From Bifidobacterium sp. (GTDB taxonomy: Bacteria > Actinomycetota > Actinomycetes > Actinomycetales > Bifidobacteriaceae), in contig NZ_JALCCV010000022.1 in the NCBI RefSeq assembly GCF_022640935.1, positions 1 through 38,438 of the forward strand: a DNA stretch of 38,438 nucleotides, in the 5' to 3' direction. The notes under the pieces are model-generated. The model was not told the DNA's origin. It ran no database searches and saw only the letters and a program-made list of their open reading frames with translations. Shown piece after piece: positions 16,321 through 25,027 of this stretch (the first letter of the stretch is position 1; every line of letters starts with the position of its first letter). The position numbers and the translations under genes were made by a program.

Positions 16321-17082
16321 ATGGTAATGCCTGCTGGGTTTATGGCCACTGGGTCCGTGAACATAAGGTTGATGACCGCTAGGCTGATGACTGCCGTGTC
16401 GCCCGATGATTCGGGTGCGGGATCGTCACATGCGGCACCGGATGCCGGAACTTTGCAATCGGATGCTGATGCGCTGCAGGCACCCCAACCGCAGACTGCC
16501 AGCTCGAGCGGCAACGCGTCTTGGCATACGGCGGTTGTCGGCATCACGCCGAATCAGCCGGATCGGGTCGTCGAAACCGCGGTGCAATGGGCTCGTGCCA
16601 GCCTGATCGGCGAGTTGCTCTTCATCTATGCCGACTCCACGCTGGTGCAGATCGACGGCCATAGCGAGCCGATCGATCCAGACAGCTTGGATGAGGCGCA
16701 GCATGCGCGCGCCGAGGAACTTGCGCGCCGCATCCGGTACGTGGCCCAGCATTCCGGCGTACATGCACGGTTCAGACATTTGGGAGGCGACCCGGCCGGA
16801 GTTTTGGCGGCAGAGGCGAAGCGGGCCAAGACCAGTGTGATCATCGTCGGCACGCGTGAGCGCGGCCCGCTCGCTGCCGTCGAGGAGTGGGTCCGCGGGT
16901 CGATTTCGGTGCGGTTGGAACACAGCCAAAGCATTCCGGTGGTGGTGATACCGCTGGGGCAGCATGACGGCGGTGCTGGCGATGGGCACGGCGACAAAGA
17001 GGGCATCGGCGATGGAACCGGTGACGACAATCACGCCACCGAGCGGCGCAACGCAACCAAATACCGTGGTGATGCCGAGTGA
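16321..17082 (+). CDS. Universal stress protein (UspA family), first gene of fluoride operon
   Basis: A 253-residue protein. About 60 N-terminal residues are low complexity. The UspA domain follows: TAVVGITPNQPDRVVETAVQ, then the nucleotide-binding end VIIVGTRERGPLAAVEEWVR and GSISVRLEHSQSIPVVVIP, the G-2x-G-9x-G(S) type loop of the ATP-binding branch. The tail (about 220-253) is Gly/Asp-rich. The start ATG 16321 follows AAGGAG by 7 bases. The stop overlaps the start GTG of crcB1, so the genes are translationally coupled. UspA proteins are known companions of crcB under fluoride riboswitches. Confidence 0.85.
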   Translation: MVMPAGFMATGSVNIRLMTARLMTAVSPDDSGAGSSHAAPDAGTLQSDADALQAPQPQTASSSGNASWHTAVVGITPNQPDRVVETAVQWARASLIGELLFIYADSTLVQIDGHSEPIDPDSLDEAQHARAEELARRIRYVAQHSGVHARFRHLGGDPAGVLAAEAKRAKTSVIIVGTRERGPLAAVEEWVRGSISVRLEHSQSIPVVVIPLGQHDGGAGDGHGDKEGIGDGTGDDNHATERRNATKYRGDAE

Positions 17083-17810
17083 AGGCGCGCACTACAGCAC
17101 TGTTGCAATCCGTTGCGGCCGTCTTCGCCGGCGGCGTGCTCGGTTCGCTGATTCGCATATCGCTGAGTGCTTTGCAGGCGAAGGACGCGTCGTGGCCGTG
17201 GATGACAATGCTCATCAATCTGACTGGCGCTTTCATTCTTGGGTGCCTACTGGAATTCCTCGGCGTCACCGGCGAGGACGTCGGCGCCAGAAGGCTCTGG
17301 CGGCTCGGCTTGGGCACGGGCGTCATCGGCGGATACACCACGTACAGCACGTTCATCTTGGAAAGCGACACCCGGCTGACCGGGCATGCCGTGGCGCTCG
17401 CGCTGGCCTATCTTGTGCTAAGCGTGGCCGCAGGTCTGATCTGCGCCGGGTTGGGAATCGGCGCAGGGGCGACGATCGGGGCTAGGCGCAATGCGCGCGT
17501 CGCCCCAACCGTGCCATCTCCGGAAGCGGTGGCTCAGGCGGGCACGCTTTCGAGCCCGGTGCTCGATGCCGTTCCTAAGATTGCGCAAACCGGTGCTGCC
17601 GCAGCGGCGAGCATTGCGCTGACGTCTGAATTGAATGAAGCTGTGCCAAAAAATGCAGCGACAAAGGGAGATTCGGCGAAGGGCATTGCGTCGATAGATG
17701 CCGAGGCGAATGATACGGGCACGACATATCATGATGCACCGAATGGCAAGGCCGAAGTCTCCGGACCCGGCTCAGACCCTGAGACCATGAACAAGGAGGC
17801 CCGCTCATGA
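17079..17810 (+). CDS. crcB: Fluoride channel subunit FluC/CrcB 1 with long C-terminal tail
   Basis: Residues 1-about 135 form a four-helix FluC/CrcB unit with GGVLGSLIR (19-27), NLTGAFILGCL (helix 2) and GYTTYSTFILE (helix 3, the Na+/fluoride pathway). FluC proteins export fluoride as dimers of two oppositely oriented subunits; Gram-positives often encode the two separately, as here with 17807-18166. The protein has 243 residues against the usual 120-130. The extra 105 residues are an Ala/Glu/Asn-rich, probably disordered tail. It starts with GTG 17079 overlapping the upstream stop, and its own stop overlaps the ATG of the second subunit. Confidence 0.9.
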   Translation: MKARTTALLQSVAAVFAGGVLGSLIRISLSALQAKDASWPWMTMLINLTGAFILGCLLEFLGVTGEDVGARRLWRLGLGTGVIGGYTTYSTFILESDTRLTGHAVALALAYLVLSVAAGLICAGLGIGAGATIGARRNARVAPTVPSPEAVAQAGTLSSPVLDAVPKIAQTGAAAAASIALTSELNEAVPKNAATKGDSAKGIASIDAEANDTGTTYHDAPNGKAEVSGPGSDPETMNKEARS

Positions 17811-18166
17811 TGATGGCGTATGCTGCGTTGCTCGGCGGCTTGGGCGCAGCCGCACGGTTCCTTGCAGACACCTGGGTCAACAAGCGCAACCGCCTGACCA
17901 TTCCCTTGGGCACCATCGTCGTCAATGTCACCGCATGCCTGCTCATGGGCGTCCTCGTCGGCTGGGCGACCTCGCACATCGGCTCTGATTCCGTGCGTCT
18001 CCTGCTCGGTTCGGGCTTTCTGGGAGGCTATTCCACGTTCAGCACCGCAAGCGTCGAAGGCGTGCGCCTCATCGAAGCGCACCAGCCAATGCGCGCCCTA
18101 TGGCACACCGGCGGCATGCTCATCCTCAGTCTCGCGGCAACTCTGCTCGGCTTCGTCATCGGGTGA
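17807..18166 (+). CDS. crcB: Fluoride channel subunit FluC/CrcB 2
   Basis: A 119-residue FluC/CrcB protein of normal length with GGLGAAARF (10-18), NVTACLLMGVLVG and GYSTFSTASVE, the three family landmarks. It should pair with the product of 17079-17810 to make a dual-topology fluoride channel in the membrane. AAGGAGG precedes the ATG and the start overlaps the upstream stop (ATGA). Both genes and the stress protein lie downstream of the candidate fluoride riboswitch. Confidence 0.92.
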   Translation: MMMAYAALLGGLGAAARFLADTWVNKRNRLTIPLGTIVVNVTACLLMGVLVGWATSHIGSDSVRLLLGSGFLGGYSTFSTASVEGVRLIEAHQPMRALWHTGGMLILSLAATLLGFVIG

Positions 18167-18290
18167 ACTGGGCCTATATAAACGGGACGAACCACACGCA
18201 AACGCGGAGTTGTATTTCCTGCCGCAGAGCGATCGGGAATCGGTTTCCGAACAGATCGTTGCGCCGCCGTGGTAGTACCCGCTGAACGGC

Positions 18291-18644
18291 GTGCTGCTGA
18301 CGATCTCATATCTGCTGCTGGCAGTGCTCGCCGGGCATTTCCATTATCAGGCCGACCGCACGGGGATGCCGGAAATGCAATTCGCAGCCATCCGGGAGAC
18401 CCTTGGCCTGGGCGATGCGATGTGCTCGCGGCATCTGAAACCCCTGCCTGATTGCGGCTATGTCCAGCTGGCTAAACGGCGCGGCGAATCCAATCGGCAC
18501 ATGATCACCCGGGCGAGTCTCACTCCTGCCGGGAGGGTCGCACTGGAAGCGCACCTTGCCGCGCTGCGGGCTATTGCCAAGGGCGAGATGACGGGGACAT
18601 GCATTAAGCGCAGCGCAAGGGTGCCGGCGCGAAGAACCGACTGA
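18291..18644 (+). pseudogene. Degraded winged-helix DNA-binding protein
   Basis: The 117-residue frame contains a MarR/ArsR-like winged-helix core: IRETLGLGDAMCSRHLKPL (recognition helix region), DCGYVQLAKRRGES (wing) and SLTPAGRVALEAHLAALRAI. The first helix (LNGVLLTISYLLLAVLAG) looks like the usual LDPVIHAPARLQIM-type start but is degenerate. The same frame continues upstream to about 18177 with plausible protein (ANAELYFLPQSDRESV) and is cut by an amber stop at 18273-18275. GTG 18291 has no ribosome binding site. It is probably a decayed regulator; a shortened functional product is possible. Confidence 0.5.
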
Positions 18645-18724
18645 CATGCCGCCTGGCTGATACCATGGAACAAAGAAGCCGCAGGGCGAGGATCGCTCTG
18701 CCGCGTAACCCGAAGGGGGTAGCC

Positions 18725-19633
18725 ATGACTGGGCCAGCCGTAACTGCAATCATCATCCTGGTTCTTATCGTCGCGCTGCTGATGGCGGCGCTGTATGTCG
18801 TGCCTCAGCAGCAGGCCTTTATCGTCGAACGCTTCGGCAAGCTGCATAAGGTGCAGTTCGCCGGTATCCACTTCAAAATCCCACTGGTGGATCGCATCGC
18901 AATGAAGACGAATATGCGTGTCAACCAGCTCAATGTGAAGCTGGAGACCAAGACGCTCGACAACGTCTTCGTCACGGTCGTGGCATCCACGCAGTTCCGC
19001 GTGAACCCCGAGAACGTGGCGACGGCCTACTACGAGCTGCGCGACCCCTCGGGCCAGCTGCGCTCCTATATGGAGGACGCGCTGCGCTCCGCCATTCCGG
19101 CGCTCACGCTCGACGACGCATTCGCCCGGAAGGATGATATCGCCGCCGACGTGCAGAAGACCGTGGGGGCCGAGATGGTGCGCTACGGCTTCACGGTCGT
19201 CAAGACGCTGATCACTGCCATCGATCCGAGCAATGCGGTGAAGGCGGCCATGGACTCGATCAACGCCGCCCAGCGCGAGAAGGAGGCCACACGCAACCGT
19301 GCGGACGCGCAGCGCATCCAGATCGAAACGCAAGCCACCGCCGAAGCCGAACGAACCAGGCTGCAGGGCGAGGGCCAGGCCAACTATCGCCGCGAGATCG
19401 CCAACGGCATCGTCGACCAGATCAAGAGCCTGCAGGCCGTCGGCATGAACATCTCCGACGTCAACAACGTGGTGCTCTTCAACCAGTACCTCGACGTGCT
19501 GCGCGCCATGAGCGAATCGAACAACGCGAAGACCGTCGTGCTGCCCGCATCTACTCCGGCCGGTTACAAGAACATGTATGACCAGGTCACCGAAGCCATG
19601 CTCACCGTCAATGCTGCCGATGTACAACACTAG
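18725..19633 (+). CDS. Stomatin/prohibitin-like SPFH (band 7) membrane protein
   Basis: A 302-residue protein with one N-terminal membrane helix (about 5-25), then the SPFH domain: VPQQQAFIVERFGKLHKV, GIHFKIPLVDRIA, and a following coiled-coil helix with repeated Ala/Glu (INAAQREKEATRNRADAQRI). This is the slipin/QmcA branch. Such proteins form large membrane-bound rings or microdomains, often with NfeD-like partners or FtsH. No nfeD is adjacent here. ATG 18725 is chosen because AAGGGGG lies just upstream; the longer in-frame start at 18665 lacks a site. Confidence 0.9.
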   Translation: MTGPAVTAIIILVLIVALLMAALYVVPQQQAFIVERFGKLHKVQFAGIHFKIPLVDRIAMKTNMRVNQLNVKLETKTLDNVFVTVVASTQFRVNPENVATAYYELRDPSGQLRSYMEDALRSAIPALTLDDAFARKDDIAADVQKTVGAEMVRYGFTVVKTLITAIDPSNAVKAAMDSINAAQREKEATRNRADAQRIQIETQATAEAERTRLQGEGQANYRREIANGIVDQIKSLQAVGMNISDVNNVVLFNQYLDVLRAMSESNNAKTVVLPASTPAGYKNMYDQVTEAMLTVNAADVQH

Positions 19634-19678
19634 ATACCAGCGCGAACGGGCCGGTTCCTGCTGGCTTCGCCGATCACG

Positions 19679-19732
19679 AAGACCGCAAGGCGGCTGCACC
19701 CCCATCATCGGTTGCAGTCGCCTTGCGGTCTT
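19679..19732. terminator. Strong bidirectional hairpin between convergent genes
   Basis: A 20-bp stem (19679-19698 with 19713-19732, one G-T pair) closes a 14-base loop. The stem is flanked by AA and TT, so TT follows it on each strand (GGTCTTATC on plus, GGTCTTCGT on minus). It lies between the stomatin-like gene (plus) and patatin (minus). Confidence 0.75.
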
Positions 19733-19855
19733 ATCAAGCCGGTTAATGTGATTCAGCTACATTCGTAAGCGTTGCATCGTGCTGCTCAGCATCCGTTTTT
19801 TATAGTCAGCTATGGCCTGATGGAGCAAAATGGAAACTGGCGGCGCCGAAAGCGC

Positions 19856-20701
19856 TCATGACGCGAGAAAATCGACGATTCTTTCGGCCTGCGCATATCC
19901 GGCACGGTACATGCGCTCCAAGCCCTCGTAGGTCTTGGTGAGGGTGGACAGGCCATAGAGGCTTTCGGGCGCGAGAATGAGCACACGGCCCTCCTGCTCG
20001 CATTGCTTGGCAAAAGCCACATCGTCGTTGTAGGTCTGGTAGCGGTTGAGCAGCCGTTCGGCCGCAGCAGGATAGGAACGCCTGAGCATACGGGCGGGGG
20101 GGATGTCCCTTCGCTGTTCGCGCAGCACGTCCCTAAGGCGGGTGAGGATGAGCACGATGCGGTCATAGCCGTCGTCAAGCGCCTTGTGCACCGGCACAGG
20201 GTCGGCGATGCCGCCGTCGTAATACGGTATGCCGTCGATCACATACGGTTTGCATGCCACCGGCACGGCGCTCGAAGCCTTGACCGGATCCATCTGGTCG
20301 AAGCCGATGTCGGACTTGTCGAAGTATTTCGTGTGGCCGTCCAGCGCGTTGCAGGCGACCACGGTGAACCCTGTCGGATTGGCCTCGAACGCGGGGTAGT
20401 CCACCGGATACTCGCCGTCATGGTTCGACAGATCGCCGTACACGTAGTCAAGGTGCACGAAGTTGCGATCTTTAATGAAATTCGTGGCGCTCGCGTACTC
20501 CTTGCGGAAGGCGTACTCGGTGTAGAAGCGGTGGTTGCGGCCGTGCTGCCGGGCGATGAATGAAACCATGTTCGCGGATCCAGCCGACACCCCGTAGCAA
20601 TGGTCGAAATCAATGCCGAGCTCCAAGCATCGGTCCATGATTCCAGCGCCGAATATGGAACGAAAACCTCCGCCGACATCGATCAGTGCGTTTGCAACCA
20701 T
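19856..20701 (-). CDS. Patatin-like phospholipase (RssA family)
   Basis: A 281-residue serine hydrolase of the patatin family. It has the oxyanion Gly-rich stretch DVGGGFRS (8-15), the nucleophile elbow GVSAG (37-41, Ser39) and the catalytic Asp in YYDGGIADPVP (Asp162). These give the Ser-Asp dyad of lipid acyl hydrolases. The length fits the bacterial RssA/YchK group. No signal peptide, so it is cytosolic or membrane-associated. The start ATG 20701 follows AAAGGGG. It lies downstream of murI on the same strand, 202 bases apart. Confidence 0.9.
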   Translation of the reverse strand: MVANALIDVGGGFRSIFGAGIMDRCLELGIDFDHCYGVSAGSANMVSFIARQHGRNHRFYTEYAFRKEYASATNFIKDRNFVHLDYVYGDLSNHDGEYPVDYPAFEANPTGFTVVACNALDGHTKYFDKSDIGFDQMDPVKASSAVPVACKPYVIDGIPYYDGGIADPVPVHKALDDGYDRIVLILTRLRDVLREQRRDIPPARMLRRSYPAAAERLLNRYQTYNDDVAFAKQCEQEGRVLILAPESLYGLSTLTKTYEGLERMYRAGYAQAERIVDFLAS

Positions 20702-20785
20702 GCGCGCCCCTTTCCCTATGAGACTCGAGCTTACCCGCCGTGTCGGGACATTGCATAGTCGCGCACATGCGTGTGCACTAGGTTA

Positions 20786-20830
20786 TGCGGCACTGCATCA
20801 TAAGGCATTGCGTCATGCGGCATTGCGCAC
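20786..20830. repeat. Three tandem 15-bp repeats upstream of patatin
   Basis: TGCGGCACTGCATCA, TAAGGCATTGCGTCA and TGCGGCATTGCGCAC follow one another without gaps. They lie between murI and patatin, 85-129 bases upstream of the patatin start, and may be a regulator array or simple replication slippage. Confidence 0.6.
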
Positions 20831-20903
20831 TGTGTTTTCAGTGGCTCCTATGCCTGAAGTTCGCCTATGGCACAGCTTTGACTCGAATTTAGCGCCCGTG
20901 CCG

Positions 20904-21680
20904 CTACCGTTCGAGCAGGCTGCGCTCCAATGCTGCTTCGCGCCCGCTGGTGTCCGAATTATGCAGTTCGGCCTGACCTGCCGCGTCTTCAGGGGCGAGC
21001 TCGCCGAGCGATTCGAGGATGACCTGCACATGGTGGACCGTGCCGGCATTGCCGTCGATGAGTGCTGTGCGTTCGGGCAGCAGTTCACGGAAATACGCAC
21101 GGAAGAACGGGAAATGTGTGCAGCCAAGCACTACCGAATCGATGGCATCGAGATCATACTGGTCAAAATACTTGTGCAAGGTACGCATGACGAGATCGCG
21201 GTCTTCGAGCTGGCCTTGTTCGAGGATTTCGACGAGATCAGGGCAAGGCTGCGGGTAAATAGTGTGCTGATTCGAGAACCGGGCCATAAGGCGTTTGAAT
21301 TTCGGTTCGTGCAATGTCAGGGGGGTGGCGGCGACGATGATGCGCTGCGCCGCGCCGTGCCCGAGGTCACAGGCCGGTTTGAGCGCCGGTTCCATGCCTA
21401 CAATGGGAATGTCATACGCCTCACGCAGTTCGTCCACTGCGGCGGATGTCGCGGTGTTGCAGGCGATGACCACGGCCTTGACGCCTTGATTCACGAAGCG
21501 CTCGACGATGCCGAACGACAGCTCGCGTACCTGCTCAGGGGTTTTCCGGCCATACGGGGCATTGGCCGAGTCTCCGAAATACAGCACGGTTTCATGCGGC
21601 AGATCATGCCGCAGCTGCCGCACGACGGAAATGCCGCCGAGGCCCGAATCGAACACGCCGATCGCCGCACGCGAAACCAT
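20904..21680 (-). CDS. murI: Glutamate racemase
   Basis: A 258-residue cytosolic enzyme that makes D-glutamate for peptidoglycan. N-terminal [14 protein letters not shown] (7-20) and GDSANAPYG (37-45) are family landmarks. The two catalytic cysteines are Cys74 (ACNTA) and Cys187 (GCTHFP). The start ATG 21680 is 8 bases after AGGAGG; an upstream in-frame start at 21716 is unnecessary. It is divergent from dapF. Confidence 0.95.
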   Translation of the reverse strand: MVSRAAIGVFDSGLGGISVVRQLRHDLPHETVLYFGDSANAPYGRKTPEQVRELSFGIVERFVNQGVKAVVIACNTATSAAVDELREAYDIPIVGMEPALKPACDLGHGAAQRIIVAATPLTLHEPKFKRLMARFSNQHTIYPQPCPDLVEILEQGQLEDRDLVMRTLHKYFDQYDLDAIDSVVLGCTHFPFFRAYFRELLPERTALIDGNAGTVHHVQVILESLGELAPEDAAGQAELHNSDTSGREAALERSLLER

Positions 21681-21850
21681 AAGCCAAACCTCCTGAAATA
21701 CATTGCCGCTGGGCATACGAGCAACACCATACTCGCATGTTCGGCGCGTGCACTACCCGCCAACCGATTCCCGTAGTGCGTACAACATTCGATTCATACG
21801 CACCCCGCATGCGTGGTGCGCGTGCCTGCTTCGGGGTGCGGGCCGGCGAG

Positions 21851-21856
21851 TAGGCT
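21851..21856 (+). promoter_or_regulatory. -10 box, leaderless promoter of dapF
   Basis: TAGGCT ends 7 bases before the ATG at 21864. No Shine-Dalgarno is present. Confidence 0.45.
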
Positions 21857-21863
21857 GTGGCGT

Positions 21864-22820
21864 ATGACATTACCCAGCAAAGTCACCAAGGGACATGCCA
21901 CCGGCAACGATTTCGTGATGTATTGGGATCCCGATGGCAGCTACGAGCCGAACGAGAGGGAAACGCGCTGGCTGTGCGACCGGCACTTCGGCATCGGCGG
22001 CGACGGCCTGCTGCGGCTCGTTCCGCTCGATGCCGTGGCCGGTCTCGATGCCGGTCTGGCCGAGGCCTGCCGGGCTGCTGGGGCCTTGTGGTTCATGGAC
22101 TATCGCAACGCCGATGGCAGCATTGCCGAGATGTGCGGAAACGGCACCCGTGCGATCACCCTGTTCGCGCAGAGACTTGGTGTTGCTAAGGCAGGAAGCC
22201 CTTTTGCGTTGGCGACCCGCGCCGGGGTGAAGACGCTGACCTCGTTGGGAGATGTGCCTGAACTGGGCCAAGACGTGTTCCAGGTGGAGATGGGCGCGTT
22301 CTCGATCGGGGAGATCGGCAGGTACCGCGTGACGATTCCGGGGACGCCGGGCCGGGCCGGCGGCACCTTCGTGGATATGGGTAACCCGCATGTCGTGTCG
22401 GTGCTCGGCGTAACGGCCAGCGCCGGCGAGGAACTCGGCAGGCCGCAATTTGCGGCCTTGGCCGGGCAGCTGGCGGCCGCAAGCCTGCCGGATGTGGAGA
22501 GGCTCGACCTGGCGGGCAAACCGGTGGTCGATCCGACGATCGACAGCGATCAGAACGCGGAGTTCCTTGCGATTCGCGCGTTGGATTCGCACCAGGATCG
22601 GGGTTCGGCGTTCATGCGCGTCAACGAGCGCGGCGTGGGCGAAACTTTGTCATGCGGCACGGGACTGTGCGCCTCGGGCGCGGTGCTGCAGGCGCTCACC
22701 GGCATCCATCAGTGGATGATCGCGGTGCGCGGCGGCCGGCTGCGCGTCACCGTGCACGATGACAGCACCGTCACCCTGACCGGACCAGCCACCATCGTCG
22801 GCGAAATCCAGCTCGCGTAA
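21864..22820 (+). CDS. dapF: Diaminopimelate epimerase
   Basis: A 318-residue cofactor-free epimerase that converts LL- to meso-diaminopimelate in lysine biosynthesis. KGHATGNDFV (9-18), Cys91 in EMCGNGTRA and Cys264 in SCGTGLCASG are the substrate-binding loop and the two catalytic cysteines. MGNPHVV (172-178) is also conserved. It is slightly longer than the usual 270-290 because of an insert near 55-75 (AVAGLDAGLAEACRAAG). Bifidobacteria normally build peptidoglycan with lysine or ornithine, so its main job would be lysine supply. ATG 21864 is supported by TAGGCT 7 bases upstream. Confidence 0.95.
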   Translation: MTLPSKVTKGHATGNDFVMYWDPDGSYEPNERETRWLCDRHFGIGGDGLLRLVPLDAVAGLDAGLAEACRAAGALWFMDYRNADGSIAEMCGNGTRAITLFAQRLGVAKAGSPFALATRAGVKTLTSLGDVPELGQDVFQVEMGAFSIGEIGRYRVTIPGTPGRAGGTFVDMGNPHVVSVLGVTASAGEELGRPQFAALAGQLAAASLPDVERLDLAGKPVVDPTIDSDQNAEFLAIRALDSHQDRGSAFMRVNERGVGETLSCGTGLCASGAVLQALTGIHQWMIAVRGGRLRVTVHDDSTVTLTGPATIVGEIQLA

Positions 22821-22866
22821 CGAAGCCGGCACGGATCAGGAACGAGGTTAATGCAGGACGATTCGT

Positions 22867-23613
22867 TCAGGCGAAGAGCGCAGGGCCGTCCTTGATGATG
22901 ATGATCGCGACGAGAACCAGCAGCCACACGGCGTCGGCCATGAGATCGTAATTGAGACGGTAGTAGGTTTTCAGTGCGGTGTTGTCGGGCAGATGCTGGA
23001 CGGTGACTGTGGCGTGGGAGAGTGCCATGAACTGGATGGTCGTGGCGAACATGAGCACGAGGCACCACGGGCACAGGGCCTGGATGACGAAAACCGATTG
23101 GGTGAACAACCAGTACGCGTAGAGCAGCGCGGCCAGCCCGCCGAACCAGGTGGCGGCGGCGAACCAGCGCGGCACGCGGATGCGAGCCAGACCGATGACG
23201 GCGATGGTGACGAATACGCTTTCCGCCGCAATGCCGAAGAAGGCGTTCGGGTAGCTCAGCCCATTGAACTTGATGATTTCGGACTGCCAGGATTCGGCGA
23301 CCGTCGAGCATGAGAGCACGGCGTTGACATCGCAATCCAACAGCCGCTTGGGATTGCGCGCCAGTTGGAGGGTCTCAGCCGACAAAATCAGCGAAACCAA
23401 CAATGCTATGAGCGAAAACGCGAGCATGAACGCGTAGTTCCACACGGCGCTATGCCGTCGTTTCGCCAACGCGGGCCTCAAGGGGGTAAGGGTTTGCTTC
23501 GTCACCACGGCCGAAGGCGCAGGCGTCGAACCCCGACGCAGCGACGTTGTGTCGACCGGCGGCTTGTGCCCCGCGCCAGCGATAGGTGTGGTCTGGTCAT
23601 GGATTGCGTTCAC
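22867..23613 (-). CDS. Vitamin K epoxide reductase (VKOR) family membrane protein
   Basis: A 248-residue membrane protein. After about 55 polar residues come roughly five helices. Cys94 and Cys102 (LLDCDVNAVLSCS) are the loop cysteines and Cys181-Pro-Trp-Cys184 is the quinone-linked active site. Bacterial VKOR reoxidises a DsbA-like partner so that disulfides can form outside the cell; electrons go to menaquinone. No dsbA-like gene is adjacent. The start GTG 23613 is placed 7 bases after GAGG; upstream in-frame sequence overlaps the divergent PHP gene. Confidence 0.88.
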   Translation of the reverse strand: MNAIHDQTTPIAGAGHKPPVDTTSLRRGSTPAPSAVVTKQTLTPLRPALAKRRHSAVWNYAFMLAFSLIALLVSLILSAETLQLARNPKRLLDCDVNAVLSCSTVAESWQSEIIKFNGLSYPNAFFGIAAESVFVTIAVIGLARIRVPRWFAAATWFGGLAALLYAYWLFTQSVFVIQALCPWCLVLMFATTIQFMALSHATVTVQHLPDNTALKTYYRLNYDLMADAVWLLVLVAIIIIKDGPALFA

Positions 23614-23687
23614 GGTATTCCTCGCTGCCTGCGCGCGATGACCGGTGATTATGGCCCCGCTGCGCCCTCGATTGCTGGAACACAGTT

Positions 23688-23693
23688 TACGAT
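23688..23693 (+). promoter_or_regulatory. -10 box, leaderless promoter of the PHP gene
   Basis: TACGAT lies exactly 6 bases before the ATG at 23700. No Shine-Dalgarno is present. Confidence 0.5.
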
Positions 23694-23699
23694 GGTCAT

Positions 23700-24632
23700 A
23701 TGACGCATGACGAAATCGTTGACGTTCCCCCGCGCATCGGATGGGATCTGCACTGCCACACGGCGTTCTCCGATGGCACCGAAACACCTGAAACACTAGT
23801 GAGACAGGCCAAGAAGGCCGGGCTGCTCGGCGTGGCCATCACCGATCACGATACGACCAGCGGTTGGGTTCCAGCGCAACAGGCCGCGCAGTCCTCGGGA
23901 TTTCCTTTGTTGCGTGGCACCGAGATCACCGCCCAGTTCGACCATGTATCGGTTCATATGCTCGCCTACCAATATGATCCCAACAGCCCGCAGATCTCCA
24001 GGATGTTCGCCAAGACCCGCGATGGACGCGTGCGACGGGCCAAGACCATGGTCGAACTGCTCTCCGAGGATTTCCCTATCACTTGGGATGATGTGCTCGC
24101 CCAAGTCAAAGAAGGCTCCCGAACTACGATCGGCCGGCCGCATATCGCCGATGCGCTTGTGCGGGCTGGCGTATATGCCACGCGTTCCGAGGCGTTCGGC
24201 GGCGCGATTCATGCGGGAACCAAATATTATGTGCCCACGCCCTCGCCGACTGCGCTCGAAGCGGTCCGGGCGATCCGCGAAGCTGGCGGGGTCAGCGTCA
24301 TCGCGCATCCCGCCGATCTCAGCCGCAATCGCGTGCTGCTCAGCGACGAGCAGATTGAAGCCTTGATCAACGAGGGCCTCGGCGGCTTGGAAGTATGGCA
24401 TCGAGGCAATGCCCCTGATCAGCGGTTGCGTCTGCTCGCCATCGCCCGGCGCCACGGGCTGCTGGTCACCGGAGGCTCCGATTGGCACGGGGCTGGCAAA
24501 CCCAATATCCTCGGCGAGAACCTGACCGATGATCGAGTCGTGAGGCAGATCATCGCACACGGGGCCATCAGGGCCGTACTCCCGGCATATTCAGCCAGTG
24601 CAACGAATCCGATGGCTTGCGCCAAGGCATAG
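23700..24632 (+). CDS. PHP-domain metal-dependent phosphoesterase (RNase AM/YciV type)
   Basis: A 310-residue protein with the polymerase/histidinol phosphatase fold. Metal-binding motifs are DLHCHTAFSDG (16-26), ITDHDT (47-52), RGTEIT, VIAHPADL and GGSDWHGAGKP. This order matches the YciV/TrpH group, which hydrolyses 3',5'-nucleotide bisphosphates and trims RNA 5' ends. It is cytosolic. The length is typical. It is convergent with DUF3107 and divergent from VKOR. Confidence 0.9.
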   Translation: MTHDEIVDVPPRIGWDLHCHTAFSDGTETPETLVRQAKKAGLLGVAITDHDTTSGWVPAQQAAQSSGFPLLRGTEITAQFDHVSVHMLAYQYDPNSPQISRMFAKTRDGRVRRAKTMVELLSEDFPITWDDVLAQVKEGSRTTIGRPHIADALVRAGVYATRSEAFGGAIHAGTKYYVPTPSPTALEAVRAIREAGGVSVIAHPADLSRNRVLLSDEQIEALINEGLGGLEVWHRGNAPDQRLRLLAIARRHGLLVTGGSDWHGAGKPNILGENLTDDRVVRQIIAHGAIRAVLPAYSASATNPMACAKA

Positions 24633-24679
24633 CTAGTTGGCCTTGGGACTAGTCTTGGAACTCGCAGCGCCCTTGGAAT

Positions 24680-24904
24680 TCAGAGTGCGCCGAAGCCGAC
24701 GGCGTGGCGCGTTTCGGAGCCGATAGTGGCGTATCCAAGAGCATTGCCGGGCACCAGAATGCGGCGTCCCTTGTTATCCGTCACATCGATCAGACTGCCC
24801 GTGGACACGGCCTCGGCGATGATGGAGCTGATTTTGTCGGCGCCCTCGTCGCTGCTGAAATTCACCGGTCGAGCCACGTTCTGAATTCCCAATTCGATAT
24901 CCAT
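24680..24904 (-). CDS. DUF3107 family protein
   Basis: A 74-residue protein matching the actinobacterial DUF3107 family: MDIELGIQNVARPV, then IIAEAVSTGSLIDVTDNKG, RRILVPGNALGYATIGS. The start ATG 24904 follows AAGGAG by 5 bases. The role is unknown. In Actinobacteria it often lies close to helicase and DNA-repair genes; here the phosphotransferase-like and helicase genes are just upstream. Confidence 0.88.
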   Translation of the reverse strand: MDIELGIQNVARPVNFSSDEGADKISSIIAEAVSTGSLIDVTDNKGRRILVPGNALGYATIGSETRHAVGFGAL

Positions 24905-25027
24905 GATTACTCCTTGTTCTTCTGCGCCTGGCACGGGGTACCCGTTGCCGCGCTTCGTGCCATTCATGCGGTGTCACTGCCCGCAGTGACACCGCGATCA
25001 TTGTTATTGTGCCCGCAGGCCGGGCCA

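Noticed and set aside
21864..22820. dapF taken as evidence for DAP-type peptidoglycan
   Set aside because: The enzyme is also needed for lysine synthesis, so cell-wall type cannot be deduced from it.
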